The position numbers and the translations under genes were made by a program. The notes below the pieces were generated by a model. It was not told the origin of the DNA. It was given only the letters and a program-made list of their open reading frames with translations, and did not search any database. 52,035 nt of DNA from an uncultured Pelagibacteraceae bacterium. GTDB taxonomy: Bacteria; Pseudomonadota; Alphaproteobacteria; Pelagibacterales; Pelagibacteraceae. The stretch is from positions 1-52,035 of the forward strand of contig CACLFK010000006.1 of assembly GCA_902606105.1 (NCBI GenBank). The letters run 5' to 3'. Positions 42,613-52,035 of this stretch are shown in pieces; position 1 is the stretch's first letter; each line of letters begins with the position of its first letter.

Positions 42613-45465
42613 ATGATGAAAAAGATAGTTATTAAGGGTGCTAAAGAACATAATTTGAAGAATGTTTCAGTTGACATTCCTAAAGATAAATTTGTGGTGA
42701 TAACAGGTCTCTCTGGTTCAGGAAAATCATCTTTAGCATTCGATACTATTTATGCCGAGGGACAACGAAGATACGTTGAGAGTTTATCTGCATATGCAAG
42801 GCAGTTTCTGGATAAAATGAAAAAACCAAATGTTGATCTTATCGAAGGATTAAGTCCAGCGATTGCTATTGAACAAAAAAATACTTCAAAGAACCCAAGA
42901 TCTACAGTTGCAACAGTTACAGAAATTTACGATTACATGAGGGTACTATATGCAAGAGCTGGTATCCCCTATTCACCATTTACCGGTAAACCAATTACTT
43001 CACAGACTATTACTCAAATAGTAGATTTAATTAAAAAACTACCAAAAAAATCAACTATTTATATATATGCCCCTGTAGTAAGAGGTCGTAAAGGTGAATA
43101 TAGAAAAGATATTTTAAGTTATAAACGAAGAGGTTTTAGAAAAATCAAGATAGACAACGTTTTATATGATATTGAAAACTCTCCCAATTTAGACAAAAAG
43201 CTTAAACACGATATTTCAGTTTTGGTTGATAGAATTGTTTTAAATTCAAAGCTAGGAAATAGATTAGCTGAAAGTATTGAAACAGCTGTTAATCTTGCAA
43301 ATGGATTGGTTTTTGTTGAATATGAGGATGAAACATTGCCTCAAAAACATAGAAAAGTAGAAAAATTAATTTATTCAACAAAATTTGCTTGTCCTGAAAG
43401 TGGATTTACAATTGAAGAAATAGAACCACGATTATTCTCATTTAATAGTCCTTATGGAGCCTGTGAAGAGTGTGAAGGTATTGGTATGAAATTAAATGTA
43501 GATCCAAATCTTGTTGTACCTGATGAAAGAAAAAGTCTTGCTGATGGTGCTATTGAACCTTGGTCAAAATCTACTACCTTATATTATGCTCAAACACTAT
43601 CATCACTAGCTAAACATTACGGTTTTTCTTTAGATGAAAAATGGAAAAAACTTCCAAAAAAAATAAAAGATGTTGTTCTTTATGGATCAGATGAAGATGA
43701 AATAAAATTTAATTATGACGATGGTTACGAAAAATATTCTTACAAAAAAACCTTTGAAGGTGTGATCAATAATCTTGAGAGAAGATTTTTAGAGTCCGAT
43801 AGCGAATGGAAAAGAGAGGCTATAGCAGAATATCAATCTGATACCGCCTGTGAAGCATGTAACGGAGATCGTTTAAAAGAAGAGGCATTATGTGTAAAAA
43901 TTAACGATCTTAACATTAGTGAAGTAACAAAGAAGTCAATATTTGATGCTTCTGAATGGTTTAAAGATTTAGTAAATCATATAGACAAAAGGCAATTTAA
44001 AATTGCAGAACATGTATTAAAAGAAATAAATGAAAGATTGAATTTTTTGTTAAATGTAGGCTTAGATTATTTAACACTATCTAGAGAGTCTGGAACTTTA
44101 TCTGGTGGTGAGGCTCAAAGAATAAGATTGGCTTCTCAAATAGGTTCAGGATTGACTGGTGTTCTTTACGTTTTAGACGAACCATCAATTGGTTTACATC
44201 AAAAAGATAATGTTAAACTTATTAATGCACTTAAAAGATTAAGAGATTTAGGTAACACCGTAATAGTTGTGGAACATGATACTGAAACTATGGAGAATGC
44301 TGATCATATTATAGACTTAGGGCCAGAGGCAGGTACTAATGGTGGTCAAATATCCTCGCAAGGTACATATGATGAGATCAAAAAAGATAAGAATAGTATC
44401 ACTGGACAATATCTTGCATATAAAAAGAAAATTGAAATTCCAAATACAAGACGTTTGGCTAAAAATGGTAGGTTTGTTGAAATCAACGGTGCAACAGGAA
44501 ATAATTTAAACAATGTTAATCTTAAAATTCCAACTGGAACTTTCACTTGCGTTACTGGTGTATCAGGAAGTGGAAAATCCACACTAATATTACAAACATT
44601 ATTTCATGCTTTAAATTTAACACTAAACAACAAAGCTAAAAAAGCTCCAAAAGCTTTTAAAAGTTACAAGGGTGTTGAATTAATTGATAAAATTATTGAT
44701 ATAGACCAATCACCCATTGGAAGAACACCAAGATCTAATCCAGCTACATATACCGGTGCTTTTGGCCCAATAAGAGATTGGTTTACAAGTTTGCCAGAGT
44801 CTAAAACAAGAGGTTATAAACCAGGACGTTTTTCATTTAATGTTAAAGGTGGTAGGTGCGAAGCTTGCGAGGGTGATGGTGTGATTACTTACGAAATGCA
44901 CTTTTTACCAGATGTTTATATTCAATGTGATGAATGTAAGGGTACACGATATAATAGAGAAACTTTAGAGATTAAATTTAAAGGAAAGAGTATTGCAGAT
45001 GTTTTGGATATGTCTGTTGATGAAGGATGTGAATATTTTGAAAATATATCCAATATTAAAACTAAATTATTAACCTTAAAAAAAGTTGGATTAGGCTATA
45101 TAAAAATTGGTCAACAAGCAACAACACTTTCGGGTGGGGAAGCTCAAAGAATTAAGCTTGCTAAAGAATTATCAAAAAGATCTACAGGACGAACAATGTA
45201 TATTTTAGATGAACCAACAACTGGTCTACATCAACACGATATTAAAAAACTTTTAGAAATTCTACACACATTTGTAAAACTTGGTAACACAGTTGTTGTA
45301 ATTGAGCATAATTTAGATGTTATAAAAACTGCTGACTATATTGTTGATATGGGTCCTGAGGGCGGCGTAAAGGGTGGTAAAATTATCGCAGAGGGTAAAC
45401 CTGAGGAAGTGTCGAAAATTAAAGAAAGTTACACTGGCCAATTTTTAAAGCCTTTACTAAATTAA
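42613..45465 (+). CDS. uvrA: Excinuclease ABC subunit A
   Basis: A 950-residue damage-recognition ATPase of nucleotide excision repair. It has two ABC halves: Walker [15 protein letters not shown] with [14 protein letters not shown], and [14 protein letters not shown] with [14 protein letters not shown]. The zinc site in the second half (GRCEACEG ... IQCDECKG) keeps four cysteines. In the first half [18 protein letters not shown] and GACEECEG keep only three, since the second cysteine is serine. I recall this as usual in alphaproteobacteria. Two adjacent ATGs are possible (42613, 42616). Divergent from ssb. Confidence 0.97.
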   Translation: MMKKIVIKGAKEHNLKNVSVDIPKDKFVVITGLSGSGKSSLAFDTIYAEGQRRYVESLSAYARQFLDKMKKPNVDLIEGLSPAIAIEQKNTSKNPRSTVATVTEIYDYMRVLYARAGIPYSPFTGKPITSQTITQIVDLIKKLPKKSTIYIYAPVVRGRKGEYRKDILSYKRRGFRKIKIDNVLYDIENSPNLDKKLKHDISVLVDRIVLNSKLGNRLAESIETAVNLANGLVFVEYEDETLPQKHRKVEKLIYSTKFACPESGFTIEEIEPRLFSFNSPYGACEECEGIGMKLNVDPNLVVPDERKSLADGAIEPWSKSTTLYYAQTLSSLAKHYGFSLDEKWKKLPKKIKDVVLYGSDEDEIKFNYDDGYEKYSYKKTFEGVINNLERRFLESDSEWKREAIAEYQSDTACEACNGDRLKEEALCVKINDLNISEVTKKSIFDASEWFKDLVNHIDKRQFKIAEHVLKEINERLNFLLNVGLDYLTLSRESGTLSGGEAQRIRLASQIGSGLTGVLYVLDEPSIGLHQKDNVKLINALKRLRDLGNTVIVVEHDTETMENADHIIDLGPEAGTNGGQISSQGTYDEIKKDKNSITGQYLAYKKKIEIPNTRRLAKNGRFVEINGATGNNLNNVNLKIPTGTFTCVTGVSGSGKSTLILQTLFHALNLTLNNKAKKAPKAFKSYKGVELIDKIIDIDQSPIGRTPRSNPATYTGAFGPIRDWFTSLPESKTRGYKPGRFSFNVKGGRCEACEGDGVITYEMHFLPDVYIQCDECKGTRYNRETLEIKFKGKSIADVLDMSVDEGCEYFENISNIKTKLLTLKKVGLGYIKIGQQATTLSGGEAQRIKLAKELSKRSTGRTMYILDEPTTGLHQHDIKKLLEILHTFVKLGNTVVVIEHNLDVIKTADYIVDMGPEGGVKGGKIIAEGKPEEVSKIKESYTGQFLKPLLN

Positions 45466-45514
45466 ATATTAAAACTTAAAAATTACCAAAATTTAGTGTA
45501 TAAATTTAAGAATC

Positions 45515-46117
45515 ATGAGTAATTTATTATCTTCCTTACCAAAAACAATTCACGCATCATTAGCTATAGCTATTATCTTGTTTGTAGGAATGTTCTTTCA
45601 CAATGAAGGCATTGCCTTTGATACTTTGTTTTGGAGTTGGTTATTTAGATTTATACATGTAGTTGTTGCAATAATGTGGATTGGATTACTTTGGTATTTT
45701 AATTTTGTTCAAATCCCAAACATGGCTAAAATTCCAGATGAACAAAAACCAGCAATTGGAAAAGTAATTGCTCCAGCTGCTTTGTTTTATTTTAGATGGG
45801 CTGCAGCTTTTACAGTTTTATCAGGATTAATTCTAGCTTGGTTAAATGGTTATTTGCATGATGCAATGACTTTTAGTATTGGTTCCGGAATTCCAAAACA
45901 TACTGCAATCGGAATTGGAATGTGGTTAGGTCTTATAATGGCCTTTAACGTATGGTTTGTAATATGGCCAAATCAAAAAAGAGCATTAGGTATTGTTGAA
46001 ACTGATCCTGAAACAAAAGCAAAATCTGCTAAAACAGCAATGTTGTTCTCTAGAACAAATACTCTTCTTTCTCTACCAATGTTACTAACAATGGTGGCTG
46101 CTCAGAATATTTATTAA
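45515..46117 (+). CDS. PuuD-type urate hydroxylase membrane domain protein
   Basis: A 200-residue inner-membrane protein with about five membrane segments, matching the N-terminal membrane domain of PuuD (urate oxidase N-terminal family). Landmarks are LFRFIHVVVAIMWIGLLWYFNFVQIPNMA, FYFRWAAAFTVLSGL and FVIWPNQKRALGI with several histidines. PuuD carries an extra C-terminal cytochrome c domain, which is absent here, and no purine-degradation genes lie nearby, so a urate role is doubtful. It converges on secF. Confidence 0.75.
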   Translation: MSNLLSSLPKTIHASLAIAIILFVGMFFHNEGIAFDTLFWSWLFRFIHVVVAIMWIGLLWYFNFVQIPNMAKIPDEQKPAIGKVIAPAALFYFRWAAAFTVLSGLILAWLNGYLHDAMTFSIGSGIPKHTAIGIGMWLGLIMAFNVWFVIWPNQKRALGIVETDPETKAKSAKTAMLFSRTNTLLSLPMLLTMVAAQNIY

Positions 46118-46118
46118 T

Positions 46119-47009
46119 TTATTTGCTATCGTCCTCTCTTAAAACAGTTTTTTGAGAAACTCTTAGTCTAACCAATACAGTATTGGCTATATAAATTGAT
46201 GAATAAGTTCCAAAGACAACTCCTAAAATCATAGCTAGCGAAAATCCTTTTAAGATTTCACCACCAAAAAAATAAATTGCAAGTAATGCAAGTAAAGTTG
46301 TTGCTGAAGTAATAATTGTTCTAGATAAAGTTTCATTAATTGAAATATTTGTTAGTTCAAAGATTTTTATATCTGAATATTTTCTTAAATTTTCTCTCAC
46401 ACGATCAAATATTACAACAGTGTCATTCATTGAATAACCTACAATGGTCAAAACTGCAGCAATAATTGATAAGTTGATCTCTAAACTGAAGAGTGAAAAT
46501 ACACCAAGCGTAACAATAACATCATGAAATAGAGCTAAAATAGCTCCAAGACTAAACTGCCATTCAAACCTAACCCAAATATAAATGAGCATTATTGCTA
46601 GTGATAAAGAAATTGCTATTACTCCAGATTTTAATAATTCAGCACTTACTTTTGGTCCTACATTTTCAACCCTTCTAAAGTCATAGTTATTACCAAATGA
46701 CTTATCAAGATTTACTTTAATCTCTTCAATTATATTTTTCTTATTATCTTTATTTTCAAATTTGATTAAAAAATCATTATCAGATCCAAATTTTTTAACT
46801 GAAACATCTCCTAAATTCATTTGACTAAACTTATCACGAAGTGAGCTTACGTTGATTTTTGTATCATTAGATCTTAACTCAATTAACGTCCCTCCTTTAA
46901 AGTCTATACCAAAATTAAGACCTTTAAATATAAGTAACAGTAACGATATAACAATTAAGGCGCTAGATACGACATTAAAATGATTATAATATTTATTAAA
47001 TGCAATCAT
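46119..47009 (-). CDS. secF: Protein translocase subunit SecF
   Basis: A 296-residue inner-membrane partner of SecD that uses the proton gradient to finish export of Sec substrates. IDFKGGTLIELR is the first-periplasmic-domain motif. The six-helix RND-like block contains ILALFHDVIVTLGVF, VVIFDRVRENLR and TRTIITSATTLLALL. Coupled to secD by the overlapping ATG at 47009. It is the last gene of the scpB-tatABC-serS-yajC-secDF run. Confidence 0.96.
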   Translation of the reverse strand: MIAFNKYYNHFNVVSSALIVISLLLLIFKGLNFGIDFKGGTLIELRSNDTKINVSSLRDKFSQMNLGDVSVKKFGSDNDFLIKFENKDNKKNIIEEIKVNLDKSFGNNYDFRRVENVGPKVSAELLKSGVIAISLSLAIMLIYIWVRFEWQFSLGAILALFHDVIVTLGVFSLFSLEINLSIIAAVLTIVGYSMNDTVVIFDRVRENLRKYSDIKIFELTNISINETLSRTIITSATTLLALLAIYFFGGEILKGFSLAMILGVVFGTYSSIYIANTVLVRLRVSQKTVLREDDSK

Positions 47010-48562
47010 TAGATCAACTTCCCATTATTTTTGTTTTTAGCTACATAGAGACTAGTGAATAATCTAGCGATAAAATAAACTGAAAACAAAGTTGTAAATA
47101 TCCCAACTCCTAAGGTTACAGCAAAGCCTTTAACTGGTCCTGATCCCATAAAAAACAAAATTACAGCAGCTAATAAAGTTGTAATATTGGCATCAATTAT
47201 TGCAGTTCTAGATTTAGTATAACCACCATCAAATGCTAAAATGTTATTTGTTTCGTCTTTAAGCTCTTCTTTAATTCTTTCAAAAATCAAAACATTTGCA
47301 TCAACAGCCATACCAACAGTCAAAATTATTCCTGCAATACCTGGTAGAGTTAAGGTTGCTTCAAAAAGTGTAAGAATACCTAAAAGGATAAATAAATTTA
47401 TTATTAATGTGATGTTTGTTATTAAGCCAAAAAATCTGTATTTAACAAACATAAAAACAATAACTAATAAAAACCCAATTGATAATGCAATCATACCAGC
47501 ATTTATTGAGTCTTGACCTAGATCAGGACCAACTGTTCTTTCTTCAATTATTTCTAAAGGAGCTGGTAATGCACCTGATCTTAATAATAAAGCTAGATCA
47601 GTTGCTGATTGAAAAGTAAATCCTCCACTAATTTGGCCAGCACCACTTGCAATGGTATCTCTGACTACTGGAGCACTTATTATTTTTCCATCTAAGACTA
47701 TCGCTAATTGTTTTCCTATGCCTGTTGAGGTTGCTTTACCGAATCTTTTAGCCCCTACTCTGTCTAAAGTAAAAGAGACAATTGTTTGATTGTTTTGTGT
47801 ATCCATCTTGGGCTGTGCATCGAGCAGGTTTTCACCACTAATTATAATTCGTTTGCTGACTACTGCTTCTTCGCTTCCATCCTCAAATTCTAATTTTTCA
47901 ACACCAAATCTGTCATCTTCATTTTGTGTTACAAATCTAAATGTAAGGTTGGCAGTTTTACCTAAAAGAGATTTAACTCTCATAGGATCGTCTAAACCTG
48001 GAAGTTCTACTAAAATTCGGCTATTACCCCTTTTTAAAATATTGGGTTCATTAGTTCCCACTTCGTCAACTCTTCTTCTTACAATTTCGATAGCTTGATC
48101 CTGAGAAGACGTTTTAAGATTTATAAGACCTTGTCGTGAAAAATTAATCTTTAGGTTAAGGCCGGTGTCTTCAATTTCTAACTGATGTGATTTAAATCTT
48201 GGATAATATGGATTAATTTCACTATTTTCATCTTCAAAAATTTCAATGACTTGTTGTTTGTTCTCGTCTGAAACATTAAAAAAAATATTTTGTTTATCTA
48301 TTTTTATATTATTTATTCTAATATCTTTGTCTTTGAAGAAATTTCTAATTGTAGTTGTTAGATTTTGTAATTTTTGTTCTATTACAGGCTCATTATCAAT
48401 TTCAAGTAATAAGTAAGATCCACCCTGAAGATCTAGGCCTAAATTAATTTTTTTATCAAAAAAACTATCATCAAACTTAAACAAATTAGATGAAGCAATT
48501 AAAACAAATAATAAAGAAAAAATAGTTATAAAAACAATTCTTAACTTAGAAAAATAAAGCAC
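47009..48562 (-). CDS. secD: Protein translocase subunit SecD
   Basis: A 517-residue inner-membrane protein with a large periplasmic P1 domain and six membrane helices. LGLDLQGGSYLLLEID opens the periplasmic region, and the acidic residue essential for proton-driven action lies in AVDANVLIFERIKEEL; KSRTAIIDANITTLLAAVILFF follows. The last base of its stop is shared with the secF start. Starts 14 nt after yajC. Confidence 0.96.
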   Translation of the reverse strand: MLYFSKLRIVFITIFSLLFVLIASSNLFKFDDSFFDKKINLGLDLQGGSYLLLEIDNEPVIEQKLQNLTTTIRNFFKDKDIRINNIKIDKQNIFFNVSDENKQQVIEIFEDENSEINPYYPRFKSHQLEIEDTGLNLKINFSRQGLINLKTSSQDQAIEIVRRRVDEVGTNEPNILKRGNSRILVELPGLDDPMRVKSLLGKTANLTFRFVTQNEDDRFGVEKLEFEDGSEEAVVSKRIIISGENLLDAQPKMDTQNNQTIVSFTLDRVGAKRFGKATSTGIGKQLAIVLDGKIISAPVVRDTIASGAGQISGGFTFQSATDLALLLRSGALPAPLEIIEERTVGPDLGQDSINAGMIALSIGFLLVIVFMFVKYRFFGLITNITLIINLFILLGILTLFEATLTLPGIAGIILTVGMAVDANVLIFERIKEELKDETNNILAFDGGYTKSRTAIIDANITTLLAAVILFFMGSGPVKGFAVTLGVGIFTTLFSVYFIARLFTSLYVAKNKNNGKLI

Positions 48563-48576
48563 TTATCTAAAATTAT

Positions 48577-48864
48577 TTATTTTTTAACTTCTTGAGTAGT
48601 TTGAAGACTTTGAATACCAGTAGCTTTTACAATTTCAACTTTAATATTTTCAGCTATTTCTACTTCAACTTTATCATTATCTATAAGTCTCTCAACTGTA
48701 CCAGTGATACCACCTGAAGTAATTACTTTGTCACCTCTTTTAAGGTTTTCAACCATGGCTTTATGTTCTTTTACTTTTTTTTGTTGAGGTCTAATTAAGA
48801 AAAAATAAAAAATAACAAAGATTAAAATTAACGGTATAAATTGTCCTATTCCTGAACCTTCCAT
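48577..48864 (-). CDS. yajC: Sec translocase accessory protein YajC
   Basis: A 95-residue single-helix membrane protein that associates with SecDF. The helix LILIFVIFYFFLIRPQQKKVKEHK is followed by the conserved cytoplasmic domain (GDKVITSGGITGTVERL). It lies before secD in the usual yajC-secD-secF order. Confidence 0.93.
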   Translation of the reverse strand: MEGSGIGQFIPLILIFVIFYFFLIRPQQKKVKEHKAMVENLKRGDKVITSGGITGTVERLIDNDKVEVEIAENIKVEIVKATGIQSLQTTQEVKK

Positions 48865-48919
48865 AATTCTCCTTTTAAATATTGTGAATATTTATACTAT
48901 CTATATCTCTAAAACAACT

Positions 48920-50179
48920 TTATTTCTGCGAAATTAATTCTAAATTATTCATATATCCTCTTAGAACTTTAGGAACAACAATCGATCCATCTTTTTGCTG
49001 ATAATTTTCTAATACAGCTATTAAAGTCCTCCCAACAGCAAGACCACTTCCATTTAAAGTTCCGACAAAGACAGTTTCTTTATTTTTGTTTTTATACCTA
49101 GTTTTCATTCTTTGGGCCTGGAATGTTGAACAAGATGAACATGATGAAATTTCACGATACTTATTTTCTGATGGTAACCAAACTTCAATGTCATAAGTTT
49201 TCTCAGCACTGAAACCCATATCTCCAGAACATAAAATAACTTTTCTGTAAGGTAGTTCCAATTTGTCAAGAATATCTGTTGCACAATTTGTCATTCTTTC
49301 TAACTCTTCTAGACAATTTTCTTTTTCAACAATACTTACAAGTTCAACTTTATAAAATTGATGTTGTCTGATCATCCCCTTTGTATCTTTGCCATAACTG
49401 CCTGCTTCTTTTCTAAAGCAAGGTGTTGATGCTACAAATCTCATCGGCAAATGATTTTGATCAACTATTTTGTCTTTCACAATGTTAGTTAAAATTACTT
49501 CAGCTGTGGGAATTAAAAACTTTCTATCTGATCCTTCGTCAAATTTAATTTCAAACTGATCATTTTCAAATTTAGGTAACTGTCCAGTTCCATACATTGT
49601 ATTATCTGATGCAATTAAAGGTGGTGATATTTCTTGATAACCATTTTTATTTATATGAGTATCCAACATAAAGTTAGATAAGGCTCGTTCAAGTAAAGCT
49701 AAATGGTTTTTTACAAAAACAAATCTAGATCCAGTTGTTTTAGTCGCTAAGTCAAAATCTAGCATTCCAAGATTTTCACCAAGCTCATAGTGAGATTTAG
49801 GTTTAAAATCAAATTTTGGTATATTTCCTGATTTTAATACCTCTACGTTATCATTTTCATCTTTTCCGCTAGGGACATCAACGTGAGGAATATTTGGTAT
49901 ATTAGATAATAAACTATCTAACTCTGTTTTTATTTTTTTTTGTAAATCCGTTATTTTATCTAATTCTAATGTAAGCTCTTTAGATTTTTCAAATAAAGTT
50001 TCGTCTTTAGATTTTGAAATATTTTTTTTTTCTTTTTCAATAGCTTCTTTTTTTTGAATTAAATTTCTATTTTCCTCATCCAAATCTTGCAATTTTTTAA
50101 AATCAATTTTAATAGATCTTTTTTTTAGAGCTTTTTCAAAACTAGGGAAATCTTTTCTAATTTCCTTTAAATTATGCAT
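48920..50179 (-). CDS. serS: Seryl-tRNA synthetase
   Basis: A 419-residue class II synthetase. The N-terminal antiparallel coiled coil (about residues 20-105) grips the long variable arm of tRNA-Ser. Motif 2 is FRKEAGSYGKDTKGMIRQHQF and motif 3 LNGSGLAVGRTLIAVLE. Its start overlaps the tatC stop by 8 nt; in many alphaproteobacteria serS follows tatC in this way. It serves the tRNA-Ser encoded at 33173, among others. Confidence 0.97.
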   Translation of the reverse strand: MHNLKEIRKDFPSFEKALKKRSIKIDFKKLQDLDEENRNLIQKKEAIEKEKKNISKSKDETLFEKSKELTLELDKITDLQKKIKTELDSLLSNIPNIPHVDVPSGKDENDNVEVLKSGNIPKFDFKPKSHYELGENLGMLDFDLATKTTGSRFVFVKNHLALLERALSNFMLDTHINKNGYQEISPPLIASDNTMYGTGQLPKFENDQFEIKFDEGSDRKFLIPTAEVILTNIVKDKIVDQNHLPMRFVASTPCFRKEAGSYGKDTKGMIRQHQFYKVELVSIVEKENCLEELERMTNCATDILDKLELPYRKVILCSGDMGFSAEKTYDIEVWLPSENKYREISSCSSCSTFQAQRMKTRYKNKNKETVFVGTLNGSGLAVGRTLIAVLENYQQKDGSIVVPKVLRGYMNNLELISQK

Positions 50180-50942
50180 TAGTTTTTTCTAAATTTTTGT
50201 TTTCTATAAATTTTACTGAAAATATTGATAATTCATATAAAATTAACAATGGTATTGCTAATCCTATTTGTGTAATTGGATCTGGAGGTGTTAACAAAGC
50301 AGCAGCAGCAAAAATTATTACCACAACATACTTTCTTCTATCTTTTAAAAACTGGCTATCTACAACACCTATTCTTGCCAAAAGACTTAGCACAACAGGT
50401 AATTGAAAACTAATTCCAAAAGCAAAAATTAATTTCATAACTAAAGACAAGTATTCATTTACTTTTGCTTCCAATTGAATTGGCAAACTAGTTGATAAAC
50501 CAGTGCTCTCAAAAGATAAAAAGAACTTAATTGCTAGCGGCATAATCAAATAGTAAACCAACATACCTCCTAGAAAAAAAAGTATAGGGGTAAGTATTAA
50601 GTAAGGTAAAATTGCAATTTTTTCATGCTTATATAAGCCTGGTGCGATAAACTTCCATATTTGCATTAATATAAACGGGCAGGTTACAAAAAATGCTGTA
50701 AAAAAAGATACTTTTAAATAAGTTAAAAAGGTCTCTTGAAGTGCTGTAAAGATTAATCTTCTATCTGAACCGTCATCTTTTACAGCTTGTGCAAATGGGT
50801 CTACTAGAAAACCGTAAATATATTCAGCAAAAAAATAGCAGAAAATAAAAAATATAAATAAAAAAATAAAACTATGTATAAGTCTTTTCCTTAATTCAGT
50901 TAAATGACTAACAAAGCCACTATCTTTTTCATCATTATTCAT
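50172..50942 (-). CDS. tatC: Twin-arginine translocase subunit TatC
   Basis: A 256-residue inner-membrane protein with six helices, the receptor for twin-arginine signal peptides. SHLTELRKRLIHSFIFLF at the N-terminus and PFILMQIWKFIAPGLYKHEK hold the signal-binding loops. The glutamate of the FQLPVVLSLLARIGVV segment region is typical. It overlaps tatB and serS by 8 nt each. Confidence 0.96.
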   Translation of the reverse strand: MNNDEKDSGFVSHLTELRKRLIHSFIFLFIFFIFCYFFAEYIYGFLVDPFAQAVKDDGSDRRLIFTALQETFLTYLKVSFFTAFFVTCPFILMQIWKFIAPGLYKHEKIAILPYLILTPILFFLGGMLVYYLIMPLAIKFFLSFESTGLSTSLPIQLEAKVNEYLSLVMKLIFAFGISFQLPVVLSLLARIGVVDSQFLKDRRKYVVVIIFAAAALLTPPDPITQIGLAIPLLILYELSIFSVKFIENKNLEKTNA

Positions 50943-51153
50943 CTTTTTTTGTTTCTTTTTTTACTTCGTCATTAATTTTTTCATCATCAATTTCTAAATT
51001 AGAAACCTCGTTTTGAATATTGCTGACATATCTTTTTGCAGTGCCAATCCATGAACCTGCTTTTTTTAACATAACTGGAAAATCTTTTGGACCAAGAATA
51101 ACTATAGCGATAGCAACAACTATCAATATCTCAAACCAACCAATAGTAGGCAT
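50935..51153 (-). CDS. tatB: Sec-independent protein translocase protein TatB
   Basis: A 72-residue membrane protein with an N-terminal helix (GWFEILIVVAIAIVILGPKDFP) and an amphipathic helix that bridges TatC to the TatA pool. The GPKDFPVMLKKAG hinge with a proline-bearing E/GP motif supports TatB. It is shorter than the E. coli protein (171 residues). It follows tatA by 5 nt. Confidence 0.92.
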   Translation of the reverse strand: MPTIGWFEILIVVAIAIVILGPKDFPVMLKKAGSWIGTAKRYVSNIQNEVSNLEIDDEKINDEVKKETKKDE

Positions 51154-51158
51154 GTGAG

Positions 51159-51359
51159 TTATTCTTTGTTATTAGAGTCTTTATTTTCGTCAGAAATATT
51201 TTTTGGCTCCGTATCGTCAGTTACATCTGACGCCATACCTTTTTTAAAGCTTTTAATACCTTTGGCAACATCTCCCATCAAACTAGAGATTTTACCTCGT
51301 CCAAATAATAAGACTACCAATATTACAACAACTGCTATTTGCCAAATTCCTATACTCAT
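51159..51359 (-). CDS. tatA: Sec-independent protein translocase protein TatA
   Basis: A 66-residue membrane protein that polymerises to form the Tat passage. The helix [22 protein letters not shown] ends in the FGRGK hinge typical of TatA, and the amphipathic [14 protein letters not shown] segment follows. An acidic C-terminal tail closes it. It lies between scpB and tatB, 46 nt after scpB. Confidence 0.94.
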   Translation of the reverse strand: MSIGIWQIAVVVILVVLLFGRGKISSLMGDVAKGIKSFKKGMASDVTDDTEPKNISDENKDSNNKE

Positions 51360-51405
51360 AGAAACTTATAACCTTTTTATTATAAATTTAAAAGTTACTT
51401 TTTTG

Positions 51406-52035
51406 TTACTCTTTCTCTTCACTATCAAGAGTGCTATTCAGCATCTCATCAATATTAGAATAAATATCTTCTTTTTTTTCTTCCTGCTTTTCTTTATAAA
51501 ACTTACCTGTTCCAAAAATAGCGCTATCAACACTTGAGCTATCAATCATACCTGCTGCACCTAATTCATCGATATTTGGAAGATCTGATAGTTTTTGGAT
51601 ATTAAAATGACTTAAAAAATCATCTGTAGTTACATATTGAATAGGTCTACCAGGCACATCTTTTCTTCCCCCAGGTTTAACCCAATTTAGCTCCATTAAA
51701 ATATCAAGTGTATTTGTTCCAAAAGCTACACCTCTTATCTCCTCAATTTCTGCTCTTGTTACTGGTTGGTGATAAACAATTATGGCTAAAGTTTCGACCG
51801 CGGCTCTGGATAATTTTTTTTCAACAGTTTTTTCTTGAGACATAAGGTTTGCTAATTTCGGAGATGTTCTAAAAGACCACTTGTCTTTAATGCATACTAA
51901 ATTTATTCCACGATTAGAGTATTCTTGTTGTAATTTTTCTAATGATTTTGAAACATTTAATTTTTTTGAAAGTTTGCTTTCAATAGTATCGATATCAAGT
52001 GGTTCAGCAGCAGCAAAAATTACTCCCTCTATTTC
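51406..52035 (-). CDS. scpB: Segregation and condensation protein ScpB (N-terminus outside window)
   Basis: ScpB is the winged-helix partner of ScpA in the SMC chromosome-condensation complex. The frame is open to the last base of the window, so 209 C-terminal residues are visible. The text [20 protein letters not shown] at the upstream end is family-like, and [28 protein letters not shown] is the diagnostic core. An ATG at 51843 is internal and not the start. The following genes are tatA, tatB and tatC, the standard alphaproteobacterial order. Confidence 0.95.
   Translation of the reverse strand, partial: [209 protein letters not shown]

Noticed and set aside
46119-48562. Plus-strand ORFs inside secF-secD
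   Set aside because: They are antisense shadows of conserved membrane proteins.

Overview
The window is about 70% AT and almost fully coding. It comes from a streamlined marine alphaproteobacterium and is most likely SAR11 (Candidatus Pelagibacter). The case rests on very low GC, short or overlapping gene junctions, lysine/asparagine-rich proteins, alphaproteobacterial gene orders (plsX-ihfA-merR; scpB-tatABC-serS-yajC-secDF; mltB-rlpA-dacA-tmk-holB-metG-tatD), an NDUFS4-type complex I subunit, and a SAM-II/SAM-V type tandem riboswitch in front of metY. This assignment is read from the sequence; no database was searched.

Layout. 1-1759 (+): end of plsX, ihfA, a MerR-type regulator and rpmG. 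1760-4434: chorismate mutase (-), heme A synthase (+), metY (-) with two riboswitches in its leader. 4643-9868 (+): rplM-rpsI, then argC, a small lipoprotein, homoserine dehydrogenase and two small-molecule permeases. 9869-11204 is the one long stretch without core genes: a block near 7% GC, an unassigned segment, a one-domain Ogt-like gene, a block near 57% GC, an unlisted 58-residue membrane protein, and a large inverted repeat just before a tyrosine recombinase. 11205-19953 is a surface-glycan island: recombinase, four glycosyltransferases, a 2OG-Fe(II) oxygenase, three nucleotide-sugar enzymes and a GIY-YIG protein, ending at tRNA-Glu. It looks like a variable cell-surface locus.

20110-24737: class II fructose bisphosphatase, an SbmA/BacA-like transporter, NDUFS4 and tRNA-Pro (-), then a zinc-ribbon membrane protein, nhaA and a secreted glutathione peroxidase (+). 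24732-33087 (-): a tightly overlapping nine-gene operon joining cell-wall hydrolases (mltB, rlpA-like, dacA) to nucleotide, replication and tRNA-charging genes (tmk, holB, metG) and two metal hydrolases. 33173-37232: tRNA-Ser, sdhE, recG, a DUF502 protein, a 25-codon membrane micro-ORF, a Tat-type M48 peptidase and tRNA-Lys. 37316-42523 (-): ssb-gyrA-coaD-ppi-tgt. 42613-46117 (+): uvrA and a PuuD-type membrane protein. 46119-52035 (-): scpB (cut by the window end), tatA, tatB, tatC, serS, yajC, secD, secF, the core of the Sec and Tat export systems. Tat substrates may include the M48 peptidase in this window.

Points most worth a second look: the tandem SAM riboswitch with covarying pseudoknots; the GC-rich block at 10722-10850; the 39-bp two-arm palindrome abutting the recombinase, which has the geometry of a tyrosine-recombinase core site; an internal Shine-Dalgarno and start that could give secreted and cytoplasmic cyclophilin from one gene; loss of two of the four zinc ligands in Tgt; and two genes that start 3-5 nt after a tRNA CCA end.
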